DNA of 58,182 bases from Candidatus Kuenenia stuttgartensis. Its GTDB lineage: Bacteria > Planctomycetota > Planctomycetia > Isosphaerales > Isosphaeraceae. The stretch spans positions 1-58,182 of the forward strand of contig CAMBEP010000031.1 in NCBI GenBank assembly GCA_945865635.1, read 5' to 3'. The notes below the pieces were generated by a model that was given only the letters and a program-made list of their open reading frames with translations, did not search any database and had not been told where the DNA came from. The translations under genes were made by a program, and so were the position numbers. Positions 15,999 through 25,825 of the stretch are shown here, in pieces; the first letter of the stretch is position 1, and each line of letters opens with the position of its first letter.

Positions 15999-17312
15999 TC
16001 ATTTCGGGCTGACCGTCAGGAATTCTATCAGGTCACGCATGGCGGACTCGCCCAGAGTTCCGGCCAGCCCGGATGGCATCACAGAACTGGTCGATGGTCG
16101 TAATTCTTCCACGTCGGAAACCCCTACTTTTAAAACTTTTGCATCCGTATCCACGATTTCCAGACTGGTTTTGTCTAACAACCTGACGACCCCCATGGAA
16201 ACCTGACCACCTTTCAAAGCCACGCTGAATGAAGGATATCCTGGATGAATGCGGTCGCTGGGTGCATTGATATGCTGAAAGACAAGGCTCCGATCCGCTC
16301 CGCGAAGGCCCGTCAAATCAGGCCCGATCTTGCCCCCCTCACCGCCCACAGCATGACACGACGCACATTTCGCGGCCTCTGAATAAAACACCGCTCGCCC
16401 CTTCAATGCATTTCCACCCTTGAGTTCGTAAGGCGGCGGAGTCACCGCCAATGTGGCTTCGGGCGCAGCTTCAGGAGTCCATGGAACCGATAAGTTTGAC
16501 TCCAGCAAAACCTGACCGCTCGCTGCCGAACCTGGCCTGGCAGGCTTCGAAACTTCCAGAACATCTGTTCCGGAAATCACTTTCATGGTCGCTGGAAATT
16601 CCAGTTTCAAGTCGATCTCCATTCCCGCAGATTCCACATCCAATGTGGCAAAGTGGCGTCCTCCTACAAATCCCGATGCCGTTACAGCACCATTAATATC
16701 AACCGTAAACTCTCTGCCAGAAAGGATTTTTAGTTTGTGTTCACCAGCCGCCAAACGAAGCCATCCTTGCATCGACAATGTCTGCCCTGGCCTGATCCAG
16801 GACGATTGCAATTCTTTGAGGGATGGGTCAATTGCGGCATGATCCGCCAACCGTTTTCGATCCATCATCATGGGCATAACAAGCCTTGAACCCTGATCCT
16901 CTGCCCCCACTTTCACCGCCAAGCCCCAGAAGGCGACTGCCAGTGTCATCTTGCCGATCGTCAACTGATGCACCTCAGGCGAAACCACGGGATCGGTCGT
17001 CAGCCGCACCAGGCGGCCACCAGCTTCGACCGAAATTGCAACCACCCGTGTCGCCCCAAGTTTTGCTCGGTCCAGAAGCAGTTTCGGGTCGTCCGGGCGA
17101 ATCACCCCTTGAGGCCATTTGCCAGCCAAAAGATAGCGACCCATAAATGGCTTAAGATCCTCTTCTTTAATGGGTTCGGCATAATAGGCCACCCACTGGC
17201 CGACTCCAGTGGAATGGGCCAGCAATGTGACCTGCCCCTGAGCCCCAGAGGGCAGCCCATAGCACGCATAACCTATTACAAAAATCATCTTTGCGATATG
17301 ATTTGGCGACAT
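15999..17312 (-). CDS. Secreted c-type cytochrome domain protein (PVC-type)
   Basis: A 437-residue protein. N-terminal signal peptide: IAKMIFVIGYACYGLPSGAQG. The middle part (about residues 170-250) includes a carbohydrate-binding-like beta segment (LRLAAGEHKLKILSGREF). The C-terminal third holds one haem site, CASCHAVGGEGGKIGPDLTG, then the PVC-type tail PSFSVALKGGQVSMGVV and SSVMPSGLAGTLG. This C-terminal domain closely resembles that of the 1,244-residue protein at 28277, without its propeller. It probably carries electrons in the periplasm; the partner is unknown. Convergent with the unknown gene before it, and divergent from the symporter pair. Confidence 0.85.
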   Translation of the reverse strand: MSPNHIAKMIFVIGYACYGLPSGAQGQVTLLAHSTGVGQWVAYYAEPIKEEDLKPFMGRYLLAGKWPQGVIRPDDPKLLLDRAKLGATRVVAISVEAGGRLVRLTTDPVVSPEVHQLTIGKMTLAVAFWGLAVKVGAEDQGSRLVMPMMMDRKRLADHAAIDPSLKELQSSWIRPGQTLSMQGWLRLAAGEHKLKILSGREFTVDINGAVTASGFVGGRHFATLDVESAGMEIDLKLEFPATMKVISGTDVLEVSKPARPGSAASGQVLLESNLSVPWTPEAAPEATLAVTPPPYELKGGNALKGRAVFYSEAAKCASCHAVGGEGGKIGPDLTGLRGADRSLVFQHINAPSDRIHPGYPSFSVALKGGQVSMGVVRLLDKTSLEIVDTDAKVLKVGVSDVEELRPSTSSVMPSGLAGTLGESAMRDLIEFLTVSPK

Positions 17313-17545
17313 TTTCAGAGGGGTCCATATCTCGTTCGTCAGAAGCAGTCAGATTGCTCTTATCTTGATCGGCCCGTGCTGGATCGTCAATTGTTTTTGA
17401 TCCGGAAAACTCCTCAAAACACTCGACATGCGGCTCCGGATCGGCTATTTTTCGTTAATCAAGGTTGTTGGTCATCCGCGACTTCCCAGAACACCGATGC
17501 CACGGCCTGCACGATCTACATGGCCCCAAAATCGAGAAAAAAAAC

Positions 17546-17848
17546 ATGAGTTCCCTCCTGCATGGCCCTGCTTCAGGGTCTGAAACCGAACCGCCCGAAG
17601 ACCCAGCCATTCAGGCCAGAAACGCACGGCTTGGGCTCAGGCTTTTTGCGTTTTACGCCTTGATTTACGCGCTCTTTGTCATTGTCGGAGCATTCCTCCC
17701 CAAAGTCATGAATACGGCGATGGCGGGCGTTAATGTGGCGGTGGTCTGGGGCTTTTTCCTGATCTTACTGGCATTTGTCATGGCCTTGGTTTATGGCCGA
17801 CTCTGCGACCAACCCATGGCTGACAATAAGTCAGGAGATTCCAAATGA
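17546..17848 (+). CDS. DUF485 membrane protein (YjcH-like)
   Basis: A 100-residue protein from the ATG at 17546; a longer frame from 17465 would add an unlikely polar leader. Two hydrophobic helices: LRLFAFYALIYALFVIVGAF and VAVVWGFFLILLAFVMALVY, followed by YGRLCDQ. That pattern is the DUF485/YjcH family, which accompanies acetate permease ActP. The stop overlaps the symporter ATG by four bases (ATGA), so the two should be made together in the inner membrane. Its exact role is unknown. Confidence 0.85.
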   Translation: MSSLLHGPASGSETEPPEDPAIQARNARLGLRLFAFYALIYALFVIVGAFLPKVMNTAMAGVNVAVVWGFFLILLAFVMALVYGRLCDQPMADNKSGDSK

Positions 17849-19584
17849 ATAATGGCATCAATCCCAATGCAGTACTGGTCTTCGGCATTATTGTCGGTCT
17901 GACCCTTGCACTCTCGTTTTATCTGGGTGCCAAGGCCAAGTCAGCCAAGGGCTTCTTTGCCGCGGGCGGCGATATCCCTTGGTTCATCAACGGAATTGCA
18001 TTTGCAGGCGATTATCTCTCGGCAGCCAGTTTTCTGGGCATCTGCGGCATGATTGCATTTTACGGCTACGATGGCTTTCTTTATTCGATCGGATATCTGG
18101 CCGGCTGGGTCGTAGCCCTCTTCGTTGTGGCGGAACCACTCAAACGGCTCGGAAAATACACCTTTGCAGATGCCTTGGCCGCCAAATACGACAGTCGCGG
18201 AATTACCGCAGCCGCAGGCCTTTCCACCTTGGTTGTATCTCTGTTTTACCTGATCCCGCAAATGGTCGGCGCCGGGGTCCTGGTCAAGCCACTTCTTGGC
18301 CTCCCGCATTGGGCTGGTGTGATCATGGTGGGCACCGTGGTCATCATCATCGTGATGACGGCTGGCATGGTCAGCACCACATATGTGCAGTTTCTTAAAG
18401 GACTTCTACTCGTATTTTTTAGCACCATTTTAACGGTCCTGATTTTGCAGAAGGGGCTGGAAGTTACTCCTAAAGATAGTCCATTGAAGCCCTTGGAAGC
18501 TCAGTCACAAGTCACTCTGTCTGACGGGCAAGTGCTTATCAACGGCAAGCCCAAGGGGCAGTCGCAACTTCGCCCGATCGGCCACGTGCTGGAATTGCCC
18601 GGCGGTGTCCAGAAAACAGGCCCACTTTCCCCATGGGGATATCTGCAAACCATTGCTGGAAGCAAGATTGTGACATGGTCTCCGAAGACCGTAAAGGCAG
18701 ACGATGGCACTACGACTATCACCTATTCGCCCAAAGAACAACTCGGCAGCGACCTGCTCCAGCCTGGTAATCACCCGACATTCGCAGGCCTGAAGCAGGG
18801 CAAACTCAATGAGAAGCTGAATTTCATTTCACTGCTTCTGGCCCTTTTTTGCGGAACGGCGTCGCTGCCACACATTCTGATCCGATACTATACAGTCAGA
18901 AACCCTGCCGCTGCACGCAAAAGCACCATTGTAGGCATCGGTTCCATCGGGTTCTTCTATGTGCTGACACTTTTTCTGGGCCTGGGCGCAATGACATCCG
19001 GCTCACTGGACGTCACCAACAGCAACATGGCCGCACCTCTCCTGGCCAGAGCCTTTAACGACTGGCTATTTGCCATCATCTCAGCGATTGCATTTACCAC
19101 CGTTCTGGGCACGGTTTCAGGCCTGATTATCGCAGCCAGCGGTGCCGTGGTACACGACTTGATGACTACCGTCTTTCGGGTCGGGCTCTCTGAACAAGAG
19201 CAGGTCAGTGTGGCCAAGCTCGCCAGCGTGGCTGTGGGTGCAATTGCAATCATCCTCGGAATTGTATTTGAGAAGCTTAATGTCAGCTATCTCGTGGGCT
19301 GGGCTTTCAGCGTTGCAGCGTCGGCCAATTTGCCTTCGCTGATTATGCTCCTGTTCTGGAAGCGAACCACCTCCAAAGGCATTATTGCCGCAATCCTGGT
19401 GGGAATGTGCTCCTCATTGGGGTGGATTCTACTATCGTCTGAGACTTACAAGAATGTCTATGGAATGGATCCTTTGACAGCCCCATTCCAGATCAGTCAG
19501 CCTGGTCTGGTGACCATTCCTCTTGGTTTTTTGACTCTGGTGGTCGTCTCATTGCTGACAAAGCCGGATCAAAAACCAGCCTGA
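17845..19584 (+). CDS. actP: Sodium:solute symporter, acetate-permease (ActP) type
   Basis: A 579-residue polytopic protein of the SSS family. Seen: YLGAKAKSAKGFFAAGGDIP, then FAGDYLSAASFLGICGMIAF (the substrate and Na+ segment of early helices), and CGTASLPHILIRYYTVRNPA, a strong ActP-like signature. Coupling to a DUF485 gene supports monocarboxylate uptake. Between the helix ending near residue 205 and the one starting near 325 is a polar insert of about 100 residues (LSDGQVLINGKPKGQSQLRP onwards), longer than in E. coli ActP. The substrate (acetate or another short acid) is inferred. Confidence 0.85.
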   Translation: MNNGINPNAVLVFGIIVGLTLALSFYLGAKAKSAKGFFAAGGDIPWFINGIAFAGDYLSAASFLGICGMIAFYGYDGFLYSIGYLAGWVVALFVVAEPLKRLGKYTFADALAAKYDSRGITAAAGLSTLVVSLFYLIPQMVGAGVLVKPLLGLPHWAGVIMVGTVVIIIVMTAGMVSTTYVQFLKGLLLVFFSTILTVLILQKGLEVTPKDSPLKPLEAQSQVTLSDGQVLINGKPKGQSQLRPIGHVLELPGGVQKTGPLSPWGYLQTIAGSKIVTWSPKTVKADDGTTTITYSPKEQLGSDLLQPGNHPTFAGLKQGKLNEKLNFISLLLALFCGTASLPHILIRYYTVRNPAAARKSTIVGIGSIGFFYVLTLFLGLGAMTSGSLDVTNSNMAAPLLARAFNDWLFAIISAIAFTTVLGTVSGLIIAASGAVVHDLMTTVFRVGLSEQEQVSVAKLASVAVGAIAIILGIVFEKLNVSYLVGWAFSVAASANLPSLIMLLFWKRTTSKGIIAAILVGMCSSLGWILLSSETYKNVYGMDPLTAPFQISQPGLVTIPLGFLTLVVVSLLTKPDQKPA

Positions 19585-19647
19585 CCCCGATAAACCCCCT
19601 ATCGAAGGACATCTGTAAGCCAACAAATCGAATAATCCATTAAAACA

Positions 19648-19684
19648 CTTGAAACTGATGCCCTTACAAAGCATCCGTTTCAAG
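19648..19684. terminator. Bidirectional hairpin between symporter and purH genes
   Basis: CTTGAAACTGATGC (19648-19661) pairs with GCATCCGTTTCAAG (19671-19684) over 14 positions with a single mismatch, around a 9-base loop. It lies between the convergent ends of the symporter gene (19584) and purH (19706), the right place for a shared terminator. A-rich sequence precedes it, and no long T-run follows on the plus strand. Confidence 0.6.
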
Positions 19685-19705
19685 AGACTTTCCTACGTCT
19701 TAAAC

Positions 19706-21409
19706 TCAATGCCTGAAATGCCGTCGACCAGTGAGCATCATGGCCATGTTGTGGTCACGACAGGCGACCAGGGTTTCATTGTCCCGCTTTGATCCGCCGG
19801 GCTGGATGATGGCCGTGATTCCGGCAACTGCGGCGGTGTCAGGGCCATCGCGGAATGGAAAAAAGGCATCGCTTGCCAAAACTGCCCCTCGGGCCTTTTC
19901 TCCAGCCTTGCCGCAAGCGATCCTGACGGAATCCAACCGACTCATCTGACCAGCGCCAGTACCCAGAAGCTGCCCATTCCTGGCTACGACGATTGCATTC
20001 GACTTAACCGACTGGCAAACGACCCAGGCAAAAGCCAGATCGCGTCGCTCTTGTTCCGTTGGCGGGCGATCGGTGGCCACTTGCCAGGCCGTGTGATCCG
20101 CCTCGACAGCATCCCAGTCCTGCATCAGCACACCACCTTCGACCCTCCGCCAGTCGAATCCCGCAGGCAAGCCTTGGCCTGGGTGCAATTCTGCTTCCAG
20201 AGAGACCAGCCGAATGCTGTTCTTCCATGTCGGGCGAGTGGTCAGGATGTGCAATGCCTCGGGTGTAAACCCAGGGGCCAGAATGCATTCAAGGAATCGG
20301 CCCGGAACGGCCATGCGTTCGGCTGTAGCGGCATCCACGACACGATTGGTGCCCACAATCCCACCAAAGGCCGAGACGGGATCGCCTTCATAAGCCCGCT
20401 CAAAGGCCGTGGCGATCTCAGCAGCGATGGCGGCTCCACATGGGTTATTGTGCTTTAAGATACAGGCGGCGGGCTCGGAAAAGTTTCGGATCAGTCGCAA
20501 GGCACTGTCCAGATCAAGCAGGTTGTTGTAAGACAACTCCTTGCCATGAAGTATCTTGGCCGTAGAGAGGTTCGGGCCTGTGGTATCAGGTTCTGCATAC
20601 CAGGCAGCCGACTGATGGGGATTCTCTCCATAGCGCAAGGCACTTTTGAGAACCAGTGGCCTCTGGGGTGTCCATGTGGGTGGAAAGGCGTCTGCAGAGG
20701 GTTGACTGGAGCCACTGGCGAGCTGCGTTTCGATCCACCCAGAGATCATCGCATCATATCGGCTCGTACGCTGTAAGGCCTTGAGCATAAGTTGCTTGCG
20801 GGTTGCAAGCCTGGTCCCGCCAAATTCCCTGAACTCTTCCAGGAACGATTCATACTGGTCGGCTGAGGTCAGAACAGCCACATGGGCGTGATTCTTGGCA
20901 GCACCACGAACCAATGATGGGCCGCCAATGTCGATCTGCTCGATGGCCTCTTCCCAAGTCACACCGGGTTTGGCCACGGTTTGTTCAAATGGGTAGAGGT
21001 TTACAACAACCAGATCGATAGGCTCCATGCCTGATGCCGCCAGAACAGCCATATCGTCGGCCAGTTCGCGACGAGCCAGGATGCCCCCATGGATCTTTGG
21101 ATGAAGGGTCTTGACTCGCCCGCCCAGGATCTCAGGCTGACCTGTATAAGCCGATATCTCTGTGACTGGCAAGCCATGATCAGCAATTGATTTATACGTC
21201 CCGCCAGAGGCCAGCAGGTCAACTCCCTTTTCGACAAGCGACTGGGCCAACTCAATCAACCCTGTCTTGTCCGACAGACTCAGGATGGCTCTTCGGATCG
21301 GGACGACGTCGGCATTTGATTTCACGGCTTGATGGGCTGACACGGCGGTGTTTTCACTCGTCTGGAGATATGTTGGGCTGGGTGCAACGCAAAACGACTC
21401 GATTCCCAA
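19706..21409 (-). CDS. purH: Bifunctional AICAR formyltransferase/IMP cyclohydrolase
   Basis: A 567-residue protein. The IMP cyclohydrolase/MGS-like domain is N-terminal: RRAILSLSDKTGL (from about residue 39), LLASGGTYKSI, GGRVKTLHPKIHGGILARR. The AICAR transformylase domain follows: LRYGENPHQSAAWY, ELSYNNLLDLDSALRL and CILKHNNPCGAA. Together they perform the last two steps of purine synthesis, using 10-formyl-THF. The 38-residue leader before RRAIL is longer than in E. coli PurH, so a downstream start is possible. No other purine gene is adjacent. Confidence 0.95.
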   Translation of the reverse strand: MGIESFCVAPSPTYLQTSENTAVSAHQAVKSNADVVPIRRAILSLSDKTGLIELAQSLVEKGVDLLASGGTYKSIADHGLPVTEISAYTGQPEILGGRVKTLHPKIHGGILARRELADDMAVLAASGMEPIDLVVVNLYPFEQTVAKPGVTWEEAIEQIDIGGPSLVRGAAKNHAHVAVLTSADQYESFLEEFREFGGTRLATRKQLMLKALQRTSRYDAMISGWIETQLASGSSQPSADAFPPTWTPQRPLVLKSALRYGENPHQSAAWYAEPDTTGPNLSTAKILHGKELSYNNLLDLDSALRLIRNFSEPAACILKHNNPCGAAIAAEIATAFERAYEGDPVSAFGGIVGTNRVVDAATAERMAVPGRFLECILAPGFTPEALHILTTRPTWKNSIRLVSLEAELHPGQGLPAGFDWRRVEGGVLMQDWDAVEADHTAWQVATDRPPTEQERRDLAFAWVVCQSVKSNAIVVARNGQLLGTGAGQMSRLDSVRIACGKAGEKARGAVLASDAFFPFRDGPDTAAVAGITAIIQPGGSKRDNETLVACRDHNMAMMLTGRRHFRH

Positions 21410-21554
21410 TCACAAGACTAAGTTGCGACGGAGATTAAAGGCAAAGCCGACACACCTTGCTTAAAAGTGCGCCGGCTTCTATTTTGGCGAATATTGAAGC
21501 CAAATGCGAGACCCTCGCGATGGCTCATTGAACTTTCGGTCAAGCCAAAATGGC

Positions 21555-22928
21555 TTAATTCTCTTTGGGTGTCGCCTCAGCCTCGGCAGGCACTTCCTTT
21601 GTCTCTCCGGCAGGCGTTTCGGCGTCGGCCTTTTTCGGGGCGTCCTTAGGTTCGTTCATCTCGAAGATCTCCTGAGGCGTCGTCCCAAATTTCGGCAACT
21701 TCGGGTCGCGCAGAGGCACCGGCACAACCTGACCAAGTTCTCGCAAGCAGATCAGAAGGCCATCTTCAGTTGCAAGATAGATTCGGTCGTTGTGATCGTT
21801 TGACAACCTGGTTGTGTAATTCTTCAAGTCGACACCGAAGCTGTGATACGACTTCTCAGGCGTCACAAGGATACGGCCATCAGCTCGACTCACAACCGCC
21901 ATGGCTCCTTCTGCGGTCACACCATAGAGCTTGGTTGGAGTGATGGCAAGCAACTTCGCCTTGCCGATCGGAAGCTGCCAGTTCTCAGTGCCTTTTTTGG
22001 CATTGATGGCATAAAGAATCTCATTCTTCGTGACGGTATAAGCGTCGTCGCCAGCAACCACAATCGGATGGTCAAGCGGGGCCGATGTCGGAAGCACCCA
22101 GTTGGTGGCCTCATTTTCTGGATCGAACAAGTCAACGCTATAAAGCTTGTGGTCGTCGGAACCAACCAGCAACTGCTGAACTCCGTAAAACCCAATATCG
22201 GCACGGATCGGGCCATTGGTACCCACCCGGTGAATGATCTTCCGTTCCTTCATCGATGCGACATAGACTTTGCCATCCTGACTCGCAAAAGCCATCAGCT
22301 TTTCATTTAGGAATGGTCTCGATGTGATCGCCTTTTCTGACTTCCACGAGTAGAGATACCGGCCTATATTTGGCTTCAGCTTACGGCAGGTCTCGGCACT
22401 ATGGCCACTCACACACGTATCCAAGCCCTGCTCTTCAATGTTGAAAACCTGTACCTTGCCATTCTTGAGAGCCGCAATCGCCACCTTGGAATTCATGGCC
22501 GTGCCGCCGGAGGCAAGATCCTCAAGTTTGGATTCCCAAATCTTGGCACCCGTCCTGAGGTCAAGACCAACAATCTTCTGCCCCAAAGCGGCCACTGCCA
22601 TGTTGTCGTTTACGGACACAGGCGATGGCTGAAGCGTCTGGGTGTTCAGATTCGCCGTCCAGTGACGCTGGCCTGATTCCGCGCTGTAGCAAGCAATCAA
22701 CCCATCCGTAGTCTGGGCAAACAAAAAGTCGCCCGAAAGATTCAAGGAGGCAACTCTTGCCGAACCACTTGCCAGTGGAATCACGCTAAACCAAGACCGC
22801 TCCAGACCAAGCTGAGCCAAGCCTGTGCGTGTAGGAATCTTGCGGGTCGTCGGCGATTGGCCAAACGCCTGATTTCCTGCCGTCAAAACACCGCCAACCA
22901 TTCCAGCCATCATCACGCGTCGTTTCAT
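21555..22928 (-). CDS. Secreted PQQ-like beta-propeller repeat protein
   Basis: A 457-residue protein from the ATG at 22928, which starts a signal peptide (MKRRVMMAGMVGGVLTAG, then NQAFGQ) and has AGGAA just upstream; the frame opens further to 23012. The body is a series of blades with the PQQ-like pattern, e.g. TTDGLIACYSAESGQRHWTA, KIVGLDLRTGAKIWESK and ILYAINAKKGTENWQLP. Such propellers in planctomycetes are often exported, with scaffold or ligand-binding roles; no catalytic residue for PQQ dehydrogenase is recognised. The C-terminus is a Glu/Pro/Lys-rich tail (AETPAGETKEVPAEAEATPK). Confidence 0.8.
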   Translation of the reverse strand: MKRRVMMAGMVGGVLTAGNQAFGQSPTTRKIPTRTGLAQLGLERSWFSVIPLASGSARVASLNLSGDFLFAQTTDGLIACYSAESGQRHWTANLNTQTLQPSPVSVNDNMAVAALGQKIVGLDLRTGAKIWESKLEDLASGGTAMNSKVAIAALKNGKVQVFNIEEQGLDTCVSGHSAETCRKLKPNIGRYLYSWKSEKAITSRPFLNEKLMAFASQDGKVYVASMKERKIIHRVGTNGPIRADIGFYGVQQLLVGSDDHKLYSVDLFDPENEATNWVLPTSAPLDHPIVVAGDDAYTVTKNEILYAINAKKGTENWQLPIGKAKLLAITPTKLYGVTAEGAMAVVSRADGRILVTPEKSYHSFGVDLKNYTTRLSNDHNDRIYLATEDGLLICLRELGQVVPVPLRDPKLPKFGTTPQEIFEMNEPKDAPKKADAETPAGETKEVPAEAEATPKEN

Positions 22929-23330
22929 CGTTCCTGAACTCCGGCTCGAAAGCTGTGACTTGTTTTTCATTCGCCGGCAAACTGGTATCGCCAGCCGATG
23001 GTCGCTCAACATCTATTCCATTCTACTCTCTTTTGCAAAGAATCTAAAGTTCCTTATCTTTTGAAATCGTCAAGGTCAAATCCAATCAGCCGATTCAGAC
23101 CAAAAAATCGTTAACTTGTATCGATCAAACGAATCATGCTCGACCTGACCGGCTCTTTTTTTCGCTCCAGCCATTCAGGCAGATCCCTCTCAAGCCCCGA
23201 ATCCCGATAGTAATGGTAGAAATTCTTCACTCACTTGCGGATAATTTTAAGAGCCATTCTTGCACTCGAAAGGCGACCACCCACTCCTCAATATCCGAAC
23301 ATGCCGACAATCGTGAACCGAGAAATACCC
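22929..23330. other. Divergent intergenic region with a possible minus-strand promoter
   Basis: About 400 bases between the divergent propeller and zinc-ribbon genes. On the minus strand, TTGACC (23079-23074) and TAAGGA (23056-23051) are 17 bases apart and would give a leader of about 115 bases for the propeller gene; the -10 box is weak. No convincing plus-strand promoter, RNA or ORF was seen. Confidence 0.3.
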
Positions 23331-24167
23331 ATGAAGCGCCTCCGTCCTGAAACGACTGGAATTGCTGTCGGAATTGCGATTGCCCTCTTCGGCGCACTCT
23401 ACGATGCCCGGCGACCGCTTCCCGTCGCCATCCGCTGGATTGCTGCCGGTTCAGGACTGGCTCTGCTGGCCACGCACATGCTCCAGCGATTGGACGAATC
23501 CGCCAGCTCAAGACATCGCCATCGCCGAACCAAACTCAAAATTCTCGCCAAACAATTCCAGCCGTCCCAATCCAGATCCAATCCAACCCCACCCCAAGCG
23601 GCCTCAACCTTTCAAGCTTTTCATGAAAATGACCTCGAACCCGCGACTCTTTTTCAAGAAGAACCGTTATCTCACCAAAACTTTTTTGCTCCATCCGTAC
23701 CTTCCACCGAAGCCTTTCAATCCCAGTCCAGTCACACCTTTGGCAACTTGGCAGCCGACCTGAAAACAGCATTCGATACGGCCATGACGGAGCAAAAGTG
23801 GCATGCGGCCGTCAGGGCATACCAGTCGTCACTGGATGCCGAAGTGCTCCTCAATATCGATGAAACCCTGCTTTCGATACTCCGCAACGGTGCCCTGCAA
23901 GAAATCTTCCAGAGAATGCATTCGGGAACGGTCCGGGAGGATGTCGCCATCCTGGCTGAAGCCATTGTCGACAACTTTCCGGATTCCAAAGAAGGCCGCA
24001 CTCTTGGGCCAGTCATGGCGGTTCTGCGCCGATCTGCTGGCCTGTGCCCACGCTGCTCGCTGCCCTATCGCGGAATTGCCAATGCCTGCCATGATTGCCT
24101 GCGCGGCACGCCGGAAGCCTTCCAAATCGCCTGGGATGAAGAAATCTCAAACCAATCTCAAGCCTGA
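23331..24167 (+). CDS. Membrane-anchored protein with C-terminal zinc ribbon, function unknown
   Basis: A 278-residue protein from the ATG at 23331 (the frame opens at 23235). Two hydrophobic segments near the N-terminus (TGIAVGIAIALFGALYD and AIRWIAAGSGLALLATHML) suggest a membrane hairpin. A basic stretch (SSRHRHRRTKLKI) and a low-complexity Q/P/S-rich linker follow. The last 40 residues hold CPRCSLPYRG and CHDCLRG, two CxxC pairs as in a zinc ribbon. The middle (around FDTAMTEQKWHAAVRAYQSS) looks helical, perhaps TPR-like. No homologue or function is recognised. Convergent with the sulfatase gene, leaving 5 bases between stops. Confidence 0.65.
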   Translation: MKRLRPETTGIAVGIAIALFGALYDARRPLPVAIRWIAAGSGLALLATHMLQRLDESASSRHRHRRTKLKILAKQFQPSQSRSNPTPPQAASTFQAFHENDLEPATLFQEEPLSHQNFFAPSVPSTEAFQSQSSHTFGNLAADLKTAFDTAMTEQKWHAAVRAYQSSLDAEVLLNIDETLLSILRNGALQEIFQRMHSGTVREDVAILAEAIVDNFPDSKEGRTLGPVMAVLRRSAGLCPRCSLPYRGIANACHDCLRGTPEAFQIAWDEEISNQSQA

Positions 24168-24172
24168 ACCAT

Positions 24173-25825
24173 TCATTCTGCCGCATTCGCCGCCTTTTTC
24201 TTGGCGGCTGGCCGGTTCTTGAGCCGATCCCGGACAAACGCCTCATAATCCGCATTATCATCCTCAGGAACTCTCAATTCCTTTCTGAGTCTCGCCACCT
24301 CAAGCTTTAATTCCTTCTCGACGGTTTCATAGCCCGGCTGACCCAGCATGTTCCTGAGCTCCAGCGGATCTTTGACATTATCATAAAGCTCCCAGTAATC
24401 GACATCCGGGGCATAAAAATGAACCATTTTGTAACGCTCAGTCACCACTCCATAATGTCGCCTGACCCGATGCGGCACAGGATATTCGTAATAGTGATAA
24501 TAGAAGCTCTTGCGCCAATCTGCCGGTGTGGCTCCGGCCAGCACAGGCACCATGCTCCGACCTTGAATCTCGGCTGGTACCGGCAAGCCGGCAGCCTCCA
24601 GGAAGGTCGGTGCAAAGTCGACCACACTGACCAGATTCTGATTCACGGACCCAGGCTTGACCTTGCCTGGCCACCGCACCAGCAAAGGAGTGCGCACGGA
24701 CTCTTCAAAGATCCAGCGTTTGTCAAACCAGCCATGCTCTCCCAGATAAAAGCCTTGATCGGAGCTGTAAACCACAATCGTATTCTCAGCCAGACCATTC
24801 TCATCCAGATACTTCAAAACCCGGCCGACCGACTCATCTACCGACTTGACACAGCCCAGATAATCGTGCAGATACCGATTGTATTTCCAACGCACCAGCT
24901 CTTTATCTTTCAGGTCCGCCTGCCGGAATGCTTCGTTTCGCGGATTGTAATAAGCTTCCCAGACCTTTTGCTGATCGTCTGTCAGGCGACCGGGTGTGAC
25001 CAGTTTCAAGTCCCCATTTGTCATGGTCTTTTCAATCGTCATCTGCTGGTCGCGCACTGCGATTCCACGATTTGCATAATCATCAAACAAAGTCTCTGGC
25101 TCAGGATATTTACGGTCGCCGTCATGGCCCAGGTGACGCAGTGCCGGCTGCCAGTCGCGATGCGGAGCCTTGTGCTGCACCATCATCAAAAACGGCTTGG
25201 ATGGATCGCGCTTGCCAAGCCATTCCAGCGAATGGTCTGTGATCAAATCGGTCGTATATCCCTCATGCTTCACACGCTTGCCATTGTGGATCATATCGGG
25301 ATTGTAATAATCTCCCTGCCCCGGAAGAATATGCCATTCGTCAAACCCGGTCGGATCAGATACCAAATGCCATTTACCAAATACACCCGTCTGATAACCT
25401 GCCGATTTCAACATCTTTGGGAATGTGGGCTGGGCACCGTTAAAAACGCTGTAGCTGTTGTCGTAAAAGCCGTTGATATGATTGTATTTACCGGTCAGAA
25501 CACAGGCCCGGCTTGGTCCGCAGATCGAGTTTGGTACCAGCGCCCGATTGAATTTCATACCCTGTTTGGCAATCCGGTCAATATTGGGCGTTTCGATGAG
25601 CTTACGCGAATCGCCATAGGCGCTGATCGCCTGAAAAGCGTGATCGTCGCAGAAAATCATCACGATATTCGGCTTGCCGGATTCAGCCGCAGCCCCAGAA
25701 TATGGCAGGATCAACGCCATGATGCAAGCCAGCCAGCCGAATTGCAAATTCCTGGCCGCACGGTGATTTAAGCTGGTTTGATTGTACAATCCAGATTTAG
25801 GGATCCGTTGAAATGCAGATATCAT
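24173..25825 (-). CDS. Type I sulfatase
   Basis: A 550-residue protein. The N-terminus has a hydrophobic export segment (FGWLACIMALILPYSGAAA). KPNIVMIFCDDHAFQAIS holds the metal-binding acidic pair. The active-site motif ICGPSRACVLTGKYNH supplies the cysteine (C102) that would become formylglycine in the CxPSR consensus. Later metal-site motifs include YSSDQGFYLGEHGWFDKRW. Type I sulfatases remove sulfate esters from polysaccharides or small molecules; the substrate is unknown. The C-terminus is Lys/Ala-rich. The gene overlaps the preceding sulfatase gene by four bases (25822-25825), so the two are cotranscribed. Confidence 0.92.
   Translation of the reverse strand: MISAFQRIPKSGLYNQTSLNHRAARNLQFGWLACIMALILPYSGAAAESGKPNIVMIFCDDHAFQAISAYGDSRKLIETPNIDRIAKQGMKFNRALVPNSICGPSRACVLTGKYNHINGFYDNSYSVFNGAQPTFPKMLKSAGYQTGVFGKWHLVSDPTGFDEWHILPGQGDYYNPDMIHNGKRVKHEGYTTDLITDHSLEWLGKRDPSKPFLMMVQHKAPHRDWQPALRHLGHDGDRKYPEPETLFDDYANRGIAVRDQQMTIEKTMTNGDLKLVTPGRLTDDQQKVWEAYYNPRNEAFRQADLKDKELVRWKYNRYLHDYLGCVKSVDESVGRVLKYLDENGLAENTIVVYSSDQGFYLGEHGWFDKRWIFEESVRTPLLVRWPGKVKPGSVNQNLVSVVDFAPTFLEAAGLPVPAEIQGRSMVPVLAGATPADWRKSFYYHYYEYPVPHRVRRHYGVVTERYKMVHFYAPDVDYWELYDNVKDPLELRNMLGQPGYETVEKELKLEVARLRKELRVPEDDNADYEAFVRDRLKNRPAAKKKAANAAE

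Noticed and set aside
24419..25771. 450-codon plus-strand open frame across the sulfatase gene
   Set aside because: It lies antisense to a sulfatase with full catalytic motifs and shows no recognisable domain; a shadow of GC-biased codon use.
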